Below, in pieces: positions 57,464 through 64,000 of a stretch of DNA of 64,000 bases (the stretch's first letter is position 1; every line of letters starts with the position of its first letter). The notes below the pieces were generated by a model. The model made no database searches. It saw only the letters and a program-made list of their open reading frames with translations, and had not been told where the DNA came from. The stretch lies in contig NZ_GG668579.1 in NCBI RefSeq assembly GCF_000160755.1, forward strand, positions 410,196 to 474,195, in the 5' to 3' direction. Position numbers and translations under genes: made by a program. The DNA comes from Proteus mirabilis ATCC 29906 (lineage in GTDB: Bacteria; Pseudomonadota; Gammaproteobacteria; Enterobacterales; Enterobacteriaceae).

Positions 57464-60298
57464 TTAATAACCGCGCTCTAAAATTGGTTTCAAAAACCTT
57501 GCCGTGTGGGAGCCTTCAAAGTCAGCAACTTGCTCTGGCGTACCGGATATCAAGATCTGACCACCACCACTGCCTCCTTCAGGCCCTAAATCAACGATCC
57601 AGTCAGCGGTTTTGATCACATCGAGGTTATGCTCAATCACCACAATCGTATTACCCTGATCACGCAACTGATGGAGCACATCAAGAAGTAACTCAATATC
57701 GGCAAAGTGCAAACCCGTGGTCGGTTCATCCAAAATATAGAGGGTTTGGCCTGTACCCCGTTTTGACAACTCTTTGGCTAATTTAACCCGTTGTGCTTCA
57801 CCACCCGATAACGTAGTGGCAGACTGTCCTAAACGAATATAAGAGAGTCCCACATCAATCAATGTTTGTAGCTTACGCGCTAATGCGGGCACCGCATCAA
57901 AAAACTCTCTTGCTTCTTCGATTGTCATATCTAGCGCTTCGTGAATATTTTTCCCTTTATATTTAATCTCAAGGGTTTCACGATTATAACGTTGCCCTTT
58001 ACACTGATCACAAGGCACATACACATCAGGTAAAAAGTGCATTTCAACTTTTAATACACCATCGCCTTGGCAAGCTTCGCAACGCCCCCCCTTCACGTTA
58101 AAACTAAAGCGCCCTGGCGTATAACCGCGAGCTCGTGATTCTGGTACACCAGCAAAAAGTTCACGGATCGGGGTAAATACTCCGGTATAAGTCGCAGGGT
58201 TGGAACGTGGCGTACGACCGATAGGACTTTGGTTAATATCAATCACTTTATCGAAGTGCTCTAATCCCTCAACGTCTAAATAAGGTGCTGGCACGCTATT
58301 AGTGGCGCCATTTAATTGACGTTGGGCAATGGGGAATAACGTATCATTAATTAAGGTTGATTTACCCGAGCCAGATACACCAGTAATACAAGTAAATAAA
58401 CCAACAGGTATTTTTAAATTAACGTTTTTTAGGTTATTACCTTTCGCCCCTAAAATAGTGAGCATTTTTTCGCGATCAACAGGAACACGCTTTTCAGGGA
58501 TAGCAATACGGCGTTCGCCACTTAAGAATTTACCGGTTAATGAGTTGGGATTATTAACAATATCTTCCAGTGTACCCTGAGCGACTATCTCACCACCATG
58601 AACGCCAGCACCCGGCCCAATATCAATAATATGATCAGCGGCACGGATAGCGTCTTCATCATGCTCAACGACGATCACCGTGTTACCTAAATCACGCAAG
58701 TGGATCAACGTTTCCAGTAGGCGATCGTTATCGCGTTGATGCAAACCAATTGAAGGCTCATCAAGTACATACATTACCCCAACTAATCCAGCACCAATTT
58801 GGCTTGCTAGGCGAATACGCTGCGCTTCGCCGCCTGATAATGTCTCCGCTGAACGAGAAAGAGTGAGGTAATTTAATCCCACATTGACCAAGAATTTTAA
58901 TCTGTCACCAATCTCTTTTAATACTTTTTCGGCAATCTTCGCTCGCTGACCACTGAGTTTTAGATTTTGGAAAAAGCTCATCGCATGACCAATACTGTAA
59001 TCCGCAATTTCAGGTAACGTGGTATTTTCAACATACACATGGCGAGCTTCGCGACGTAAGCGAGTACCACCACAAGAGGCGCAAGGACGATTGCTAATAT
59101 ATTTAGCTAACTCTTCACGCACCGCACTCGATTCTGTTTCACGATAGCGGCGCTCCATATTATTTAATACCCCTTCAAAAGGATGATGGCGAACCACAAC
59201 ATCCCCTCGATCATTGGTGTATTTAAATTCAATATTTTCTTTACCTGAACCGGATAAAATCACTTTCTGGATCTTGTCGGGTAATGAGTCAAAGGGAGCT
59301 TCAACATCAAAATGATAGTGCTCGCCTAATGAGCGCAACATTTGGAAATAGTAAAAATTGCGCCGATCCCACCCTTTAATCGCACCACCGGCCAGAGAAA
59401 TTTCTCGATTCTGGATCACCAAATCAGGATCGAAAAATTGTTGAACCCCTAAACCATCACAAGTAGGACACGCACCTGCGGGGTTATTAAAAGAGAATAA
59501 CCGTGGCTCTAGTTCACTCATGCTATAACCACAAATAGGACAGGCAAAGTTTGCAGAAAAAACAATATCTTCAGTACTGCTATCGTCCATATCAGAGATA
59601 ACAGCAGTACCGCCAGAAAGCTCTAATGCGGTTTCAAAAGATTCTGCTAAACGTTGAGCCAGATCGTCACGAACTTTAAAGCGATCAATGACCACTTCAA
59701 TGGTGTGCTTTTTCTGTAACTCCAAGGTAGGGGGATCTGATAAATCACACACTTCACCATCGATACGAGCACGAATATAGCCTTGTGCAGCAAGATTATT
59801 GAGTAATTTTACATGCTCACCTTTGCGCTCTTTTACGATTGGCGCCAATAACATTAAGCGTTTACCTTCAGGTTGCGCTAAAACATTATCCACCATTTGG
59901 CTTACCGTTTGAGCCGCTAAAGGGATATCGTGATCAGGACAGCGCGGTTCACCCACACGTGCAAATAATAGACGTAGGTAATCGTGGATCTCGGTAATGG
60001 TACCGACCGTTGAGCGTGGGTTATGTGATGTCGATTTCTGCTCAATCGAAATAGCGGGCGATAACCCTTCAATATGATCAACATCAGGCTTTTCCATTAA
60101 GGAAAGAAACTGACGAGCATAAGCTGAAAGCGATTCAACGTAACGCCGTTGGCCTTCCGCATAAAGCGTATCAAAGGCTAAAGAGGATTTACCTGAGCCA
60201 GAAAGTCCCGTAATAACAATAAGTTTATCGCGGGGAATGACCAAATTGATATTTTTTAGGTTATGGGTGCGAGCGCCCCGTACTTCGATTTTATCCAT
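57464..60298 (-). CDS. uvrA: UvrA, excinuclease ABC subunit A
   Basis: DNA damage-recognition ATPase of nucleotide excision repair. ATG 60298 ([20 protein letters not shown]) gives 944 residues; E. coli UvrA has 940. Two ABC modules with Walker [10 protein letters not shown] (about 33) and GVSGSGKST (about 642), and two zinc modules ([15 protein letters not shown]...CPTCDGLG about 255, and [10 protein letters not shown]...CDQC about 740). It is divergent from ssb across a shared LexA box, as in E. coli. Confidence 0.98.
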   Translation of the reverse strand: MDKIEVRGARTHNLKNINLVIPRDKLIVITGLSGSGKSSLAFDTLYAEGQRRYVESLSAYARQFLSLMEKPDVDHIEGLSPAISIEQKSTSHNPRSTVGTITEIHDYLRLLFARVGEPRCPDHDIPLAAQTVSQMVDNVLAQPEGKRLMLLAPIVKERKGEHVKLLNNLAAQGYIRARIDGEVCDLSDPPTLELQKKHTIEVVIDRFKVRDDLAQRLAESFETALELSGGTAVISDMDDSSTEDIVFSANFACPICGYSMSELEPRLFSFNNPAGACPTCDGLGVQQFFDPDLVIQNREISLAGGAIKGWDRRNFYYFQMLRSLGEHYHFDVEAPFDSLPDKIQKVILSGSGKENIEFKYTNDRGDVVVRHHPFEGVLNNMERRYRETESSAVREELAKYISNRPCASCGGTRLRREARHVYVENTTLPEIADYSIGHAMSFFQNLKLSGQRAKIAEKVLKEIGDRLKFLVNVGLNYLTLSRSAETLSGGEAQRIRLASQIGAGLVGVMYVLDEPSIGLHQRDNDRLLETLIHLRDLGNTVIVVEHDEDAIRAADHIIDIGPGAGVHGGEIVAQGTLEDIVNNPNSLTGKFLSGERRIAIPEKRVPVDREKMLTILGAKGNNLKNVNLKIPVGLFTCITGVSGSGKSTLINDTLFPIAQRQLNGATNSVPAPYLDVEGLEHFDKVIDINQSPIGRTPRSNPATYTGVFTPIRELFAGVPESRARGYTPGRFSFNVKGGRCEACQGDGVLKVEMHFLPDVYVPCDQCKGQRYNRETLEIKYKGKNIHEALDMTIEEAREFFDAVPALARKLQTLIDVGLSYIRLGQSATTLSGGEAQRVKLAKELSKRGTGQTLYILDEPTTGLHFADIELLLDVLHQLRDQGNTIVVIEHNLDVIKTADWIVDLGPEGGSGGGQILISGTPEQVADFEGSHTARFLKPILERGY

Positions 60299-60364
60299 GA
60301 ATATATCCCGGATTAAGTGAGTCGCCGAAAAAGAAAGAATCGGATAATTATGACACAAAACTAG

Positions 60365-60380
60365 CTGAATGGATATACAG
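60365..60380. promoter_or_regulatory. LexA (SOS) box shared by uvrA and ssb
   Basis: CTGAATGGATATACAG; its complement CTGTATATCCATTCAG differs from the E. coli uvrA-ssb SOS box, as remembered, by one base. It is 67 bp from uvrA and about 170 bp from ssb. Confidence 0.92.
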
Positions 60381-60550
60381 TATATATATTGAAACTGAAT
60401 GATAATGAAAATTTGCCATATTAAGACAATAAAATGTCGATCCTGTTCTCAATGGAGAAATTCATTACTCATCATATTCAAATTTTAGCTTACGTGATAA
60501 ACTTCATCGCTTATGATTTCAAAAAATTTACTTTCGCAGGAGTACCTCAC

Positions 60551-61075
60551 ATGGCGAGCAGAGGCGTTAACAAAGTTATTCTTATCGGTAATTTAGGGCA
60601 GGATCCAGAAATCCGTTATATGCCAAGTGGTGGTGCAGTGGCAAATCTGACACTAGCAACTTCAGAAAGCTGGCGCGACAAACAAACCGGTGAAATGAAA
60701 GAGAAAACCGAATGGCACCGTGTGGTCATTTTCGGCAAACTAGCAGAAATTGCTGGCGAGTATCTGCGTAAAGGTTCACAAGTTTATATTGAAGGTCAAT
60801 TACAAACACGTAAATGGCAAGATCAAAGTGGTCAAGATCGCTACAGCACTGAAGTTGTGGTGAATATCGGTGGCACAATGCAGATGTTAGGTGGCCGTGG
60901 TGGTCAAGATAATGCACCTTCACAAGGCCAAGGCGGTTGGGGTCAACCTCAGCAACCACAAGCATCACAACAGTTTAGTGGTGGCGCACCATCTCGCCCA
61001 GCACAACAACCCGCAGCGGCACCAGCGCCAAGTAATGAACCACCAATGGACTTTGATGACGATATTCCGTTCTGA
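60551..61075 (+). CDS. ssb: Single-stranded DNA-binding protein SSB
   Basis: Tetrameric OB-fold protein that coats ssDNA and recruits repair and replication proteins. ATG 60551 follows AGGAGTACCTCAC and gives 174 residues, close to E. coli SSB (178). It starts [20 protein letters not shown]; the Gly/Gln/Pro-rich linker ends in the partner-binding tip [10 protein letters not shown] longer in-frame stretch upstream of this ATG is leader, not protein. Confidence 0.97.
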   Translation: MASRGVNKVILIGNLGQDPEIRYMPSGGAVANLTLATSESWRDKQTGEMKEKTEWHRVVIFGKLAEIAGEYLRKGSQVYIEGQLQTRKWQDQSGQDRYSTEVVVNIGGTMQMLGGRGGQDNAPSQGQGGWGQPQQPQASQQFSGGAPSRPAQQPAAAPAPSNEPPMDFDDDIPF

Positions 61076-61126
61076 CGGTTACTTAAGAACTTACCTTATC
61101 TTCTAAGTCATATAACATCAAACGCT

Positions 61127-61154
61127 AAAGCCTGTTATATCATTAACGGGCTTT
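61127..61154 (+). terminator. ssb terminator
   Basis: AAAGCCTGTTA-TATCAT-TAACGGGCTTT (one G-T pair) followed by TCTTTG. The remaining 260 bases up to zur contain no gene; the zur promoter must lie there. Confidence 0.8.
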
Positions 61155-61417
61155 TCTTTGTTTCATGCTTATCCCGCATTTGCCAATCATATTGTCACAC
61201 CTTGTCTATTTCCCATTGACTATTACTCGTTCATCATTGGCGTTAAGATAAGTCTTGTGAATGAGTATTAGCCCCTTTCACCATGGTTAGATTTGATTTA
61301 CTGATAATGACAATTTATAGCGTTATTTTCTCAAAATCCCACTTTCCACAAAGGTTTGCTCAAAAAAAATAATGGTAAGATCATCGTAATTAATCACGTC
61401 TGAGAGCATCCTATCCT

Positions 61418-61948
61418 ATGAATGAAGAGAAATTGCTCGCTCAGGCAGAAAAGATCTGCCAGAAACGAGGTGTTCGCCTGACTTCACAACGTCTGGCAGT
61501 ATTGCGTCTGATCATGCAACAACCTACCGCAATCAGCGCTTATGATTTATTAGATTTATTACGCCAAGTAGAGCCTCAAGCTAAACCACCTACCGTATAT
61601 CGTGGATTGGAATTTCTACTTGAACAAGGTTTTATTCACAAAATAGAATCCACCAATAGCTATGTGCTTTGTCATCATTTTGATGATGCTGAGCATACTT
61701 CGGTGATGTTAATTTGTGATCGTTGCTTATCAGTCACAGAAAAAAGTAGCCATAAAATTGAAGGGGCGATCACCACACTCGCTAAAGATAATGGCTTTCA
61801 TTTACGCCATAGTGTGATTGAAATTCATGGGCTGTGCGCTCAGTGCCATGAAGCCCAAGCCTGTACACATCCGGAAGGTTGTCACCATGATCATAGTATG
61901 GATGATAATCTTAAGCAGAAAAAAACCGGTGACTATAAGCCTCGTTAA
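61418..61948 (+). CDS. zur: Zinc uptake regulator Zur (Fur family)
   Basis: Zinc-responsive repressor of znuABC and related genes. It has 176 residues. The winged helix contains QKRGVRLTSQRLAVLRLIMQ and KPPTVYRGLEFLLEQGFIHK; zinc ligands include the C-X2-C pairs CDRC (about 103) and CAQC (about 143) and the His-rich CHHDHS tail. It matches E. coli Zur at most core positions. It lies next to lexA as in E. coli, but convergent with it and without dinF between. Confidence 0.96.
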   Translation: MNEEKLLAQAEKICQKRGVRLTSQRLAVLRLIMQQPTAISAYDLLDLLRQVEPQAKPPTVYRGLEFLLEQGFIHKIESTNSYVLCHHFDDAEHTSVMLICDRCLSVTEKSSHKIEGAITTLAKDNGFHLRHSVIEIHGLCAQCHEAQACTHPEGCHHDHSMDDNLKQKKTGDYKPR

Positions 61949-62008
61949 GCAGATAAAAGATAAAAGTCAGCGGAACATATGTTTTTTTGTATAAATTAAA
62001 AAGAGAAA

Positions 62009-62045
62009 ATGCAGATGATTTTATGTTTTTACACATCATCTGCAT
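62009..62045 (+). terminator. zur terminator
   Basis: ATGCAGATGAT and ATCATCTGCAT, a perfect 11-bp stem around a 15-base loop, followed by CTTTTTG. Confidence 0.9.
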
Positions 62046-62140
62046 CTTTTTGACGTTCTCCCCGCCCTGATGAACTGGAGGACGAGGTTTCGGCGCATCT
62101 GGTACAATAATTTGTATTGATTGAATGACTTAGATACAAA

Positions 62141-62752
62141 TTACAGCCATTCGCCGTTACGGATAACCCCTACTGCTAATCCTTCCACAGTAAAGCTCTG
62201 CTCACGTAAATCAACGATAATAGGTGAAAACTCTGGATTTTCTGCGTGCAGTTCTATCTTACTACCGACTTTCTTAAATCGTTTTACGGTTACTTCATCT
62301 TCAATACGTGCGACAATCACTTGGCCATTATGGACATCTTGTGTTTTATGCACAGCAAGTAGATCGCCATCCATAATACCGATATCTTTCATCGACATAC
62401 CATTAACACGCAGTAAAAAATCTGCGCTCGGTTTAAAAAGCATAGGATCAACTTGATAATGGCTTTCGATATGCTCTTGCGCTAAAAGTGGTTCACCGGC
62501 TGCAACTCGTCCAATTAATGGTAAGCCTTCAGGCTCTTCTTCAAGTAGCAAACGGATACCTCTAGATGCACCAGAGACAATTTCTATCACGCCTTTGCGA
62601 GCAAGTGCTTTTAAATGCTCTTCTGCCGCATTAGGTGAGCGAAAACCAAGTTGGGAAGCGATTTCCGCCCGTGTTGGTGGCATACCCGTTTGCGAAATGT
62701 GATCACGAACCAAATCGTAAACCTGCTGCTGCCTTGCAGTTAATGCTTTCAT
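62141..62752 (-). CDS. lexA: SOS repressor LexA
   Basis: Self-cleaving repressor of the SOS regulon. It has 203 residues. The winged helix has [20 protein letters not shown]; the cleavage site Ala-Gly is in RVAAGEPLL (about 84-85); catalytic Ser in [15 protein letters not shown] (about 119) and Lys in [11 protein letters not shown] (about 156). Two LexA boxes precede it. Confidence 0.98.
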   Translation of the reverse strand: MKALTARQQQVYDLVRDHISQTGMPPTRAEIASQLGFRSPNAAEEHLKALARKGVIEIVSGASRGIRLLLEEEPEGLPLIGRVAAGEPLLAQEHIESHYQVDPMLFKPSADFLLRVNGMSMKDIGIMDGDLLAVHKTQDVHNGQVIVARIEDEVTVKRFKKVGSKIELHAENPEFSPIIVDLREQSFTVEGLAVGVIRNGEWL

Positions 62753-62760
62753 TCCGCCCC

Positions 62761-62776
62761 CTGTTTGTTTATACAG
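62761..62776. promoter_or_regulatory. LexA box proximal to lexA
   Basis: CTGTTTGTTTATACAG fits CTGT-N8-ACAG and lies eight bases from the lexA ATG. Confidence 0.9.
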
Positions 62777-62781
62777 TCAGA

Positions 62782-62797
62782 CTGTGAGTATATACAG
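62782..62797. promoter_or_regulatory. LexA box distal to lexA
   Basis: CTGTGAGTATATACAG fits CTGT-N8-ACAG. The two boxes are spaced 21 bp centre to centre, the double-operator layout of E. coli lexA. Confidence 0.93.
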
Positions 62798-62879
62798 GTA
62801 TATGCCGATTGGGAACTACAAATGCATATAAAACACGCATCTTTGCATTATTTTTCGACAATTGTCGATTTTTTTTACT

Positions 62880-63251
62880 TTATGCAAAAAAATGATGCCA
62901 AAGAATGGTTCCCCAAGTAAATAATCCCAATATAATAGCGACGAGAACGGCAGCTGATCCCATATCCTTTGCTCGTCCTGATAATTCATGACGTTCTGTA
63001 CCAATGCGATCGACGACAGCTTCTATAGCACTATTGACCAGTTCTAAAATAACGACAAGGACGACTGAACCAATCAATAAAATGCGCTCTAGAACACTGA
63101 CATCGATAAAAAATGCAAGGATAATTGCTATTAAGGTCACAATAGCTTCTTGTCTAAAAGCGGCTTCATTGATCCAAGCGGCGCGTAAGCCCTGATATGA
63201 ATAGCCACCAGCTTTAATGATTCGGGTAAGACCTTTATTTTGATTAGCCAT
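62880..63251 (-). CDS. dgkA: Diacylglycerol kinase DgkA
   Basis: Small trimeric inner-membrane kinase that recycles diacylglycerol to phosphatidic acid. ATG 63251 gives 123 residues (E. coli 122): N-terminal amphipathic part with [20 protein letters not shown], three membrane helices, and active-site [18 protein letters not shown] start seven codons upstream is less likely. It is divergent from plsB, as in E. coli. Confidence 0.96.
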   Translation of the reverse strand: MANQNKGLTRIIKAGGYSYQGLRAAWINEAAFRQEAIVTLIAIILAFFIDVSVLERILLIGSVVLVVILELVNSAIEAVVDRIGTERHELSGRAKDMGSAAVLVAIILGLFTWGTILWHHFFA

Positions 63252-63381
63252 AATAAACTCTATCGAAAACAAACGATTATTTTGCCACTTTTCTCTATTA
63301 ATATTGTCACAGCACCACAGATCTACGAAAGACTTTCTGTTATGCTTTCGAAGTATTGCTAATAAGAGGCTACAACTATTT

Positions 63382-64000
63382 ATGTCAGCTTGGCGTAAAC
63401 TATATTATAACACATTGAATTTACCACTGAAATTGTTGGTAAAAAGTAAACGAGTTCCGACTGATCCTATCACTGAGTTAGGCTTAGATAGGTCGCGATC
63501 TTTCCTTTATGTTCTGCCTTATCACTCTAAAGCAGACTTACTGACATTACGTCAGCAATGTTTATCTCTTGGCTTGCCAGATCCTCTGCAACCCATAGAA
63601 ATTAACGGAACCAAACTGCCAGCCTACGTCTTTATTGACGATGGTCCTAGAGTATTCCGTTACTACTCTCCCGATCCGCGTAAAGATTCAGTGAAAACAT
63701 TCCATGCTTATCTTGATGCTCATCGTAACAATCCGCATCTTGATATTGAAATGTTACCTGCTTCAGTGATGTTCGGTCGCTCACCGGGTCGAGAAGGTCA
63801 TAATGGTGTCCCCCATTTGCGCTTATTAAATGGGATCCAAAAATTTATTGCCATCCTCTGGCTAGGTCGAGATAGTTTTGTCCGTTTCTCGCCGACCGTA
63901 TCCATGCGCCAAATGGCGAATGAACATGGAACCGATACCAGCATTGCTCGAAAACTTGCGCGTGTGGCACGTATTCACTTTTCACGTCAGCGTTTAGCAG
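63382..64000 (+). CDS. plsB: Glycerol-3-phosphate acyltransferase PlsB, N-terminal part
   Basis: First enzyme of phospholipid synthesis, membrane associated. ATG 63382 begins [20 protein letters not shown] and 206 codons are present, against about 807-830 in the family; the gene leaves the window. Matches E. coli PlsB in [30 protein letters not shown] and [20 protein letters not shown]. The acyltransferase HX4D motif is beyond the end. Confidence 0.97.
   Translation, partial: MSAWRKLYYNTLNLPLKLLVKSKRVPTDPITELGLDRSRSFLYVLPYHSKADLLTLRQQCLSLGLPDPLQPIEINGTKLPAYVFIDDGPRVFRYYSPDPRKDSVKTFHAYLDAHRNNPHLDIEMLPASVMFGRSPGREGHNGVPHLRLLNGIQKFIAILWLGRDSFVRFSPTVSMRQMANEHGTDTSIARKLARVARIHFSRQRLA

Noticed and set aside
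60434..60550. N-terminal extension of SSB by 39 residues.
   Set aside because: The family starts at MASRGVNK, a strong AGGAG precedes that ATG, and the extension lies in the SOS-regulated leader.
62816..63004. 62-codon leftward ORF overlapping dgkA.
   Set aside because: It lies largely in another frame of dgkA, has no ribosome site and looks like an antisense or out-of-frame shadow.
1..64000. tRNA, rRNA, CRISPR arrays or complete insertion sequences.
   Set aside because: None was recognised on either strand; no transposase or integrase ORF is present.

Overview
The window looks like a chromosome segment of Proteus, most likely P. mirabilis or a close relative. The evidence is the AT-rich sequence, an Inv/Prg-type type III secretion system (T3SS), a long-form (type II) choline TMA-lyase microcompartment cluster, a fimbrial operon ending in an MrpJ-like regulator, and Enterobacterales core genes close to E. 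coli (potABCD, dusA, qorA, dnaB, alr, tyrB, uvrA, ssb, zur, lexA, dgkA, plsB). No species call was tested by a search.

Layout. 1-10300: SPI-1-like T3SS as two divergent blocks, invF-G-E-A-B leftward and prgH-I-J-K-orgA-B-C rightward; prgH carries a frameshift in this sequence. 10301-15540: soxR (leftward) faces a DoxX/MFP/RND operon resembling Pseudomonas mexGHI across a SoxR box inside a 19-bp promoter spacer. 15621-16751: a lone tyrosine phosphatase that could be a T3SS effector. 16958-28282: leftward choline-utilisation cluster with three shell hexamers, aldehyde dehydrogenase, EutN vertex protein, alcohol dehydrogenase, 1142-residue CutC, CutD, a further shell protein, PduL, a flavoprotein-like protein and two SMR transporters. 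28866-30858: TetR, ToxR/MarT-like and FidL-like regulators behind what looks like an FNR-dependent, self-repressed promoter. 31289-33688: metY and yddG. 34559-40398: chaperone-usher fimbrial operon. 40531-44426: potABCD.

44870-47866 is a small accessory patch between potA and dusA. It holds a subtilase with Glu at the usual catalytic Asp position, an Abi-family HEPN protein fused to a cold-shock-like C-terminal domain, a 24-codon ORF overlapping its stop, and a probable ~105-nt structured RNA transcribed divergently from a back-to-back promoter and ending in a strong terminator. The Abi protein plus RNA pair resembles the RNA-associated AbiF class and is the best candidate here for an under-described system. 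dusA, next door, is a known island insertion site.

47867-64000 is mostly core: dusA, qorA, dnaB-alr-tyrB, an inserted cyuPA cysteine-catabolism operon, uvrA/ssb sharing a LexA box, zur, lexA with two LexA boxes, dgkA and the start of plsB. In E. coli zur neighbours dusA; here zur lies beyond ssb, so the segment is rearranged.

Starts were moved inward from the longest ORF where a Shine-Dalgarno, signal peptide or family length supports it; those choices are stated. Motif positions and alignments were made by eye.
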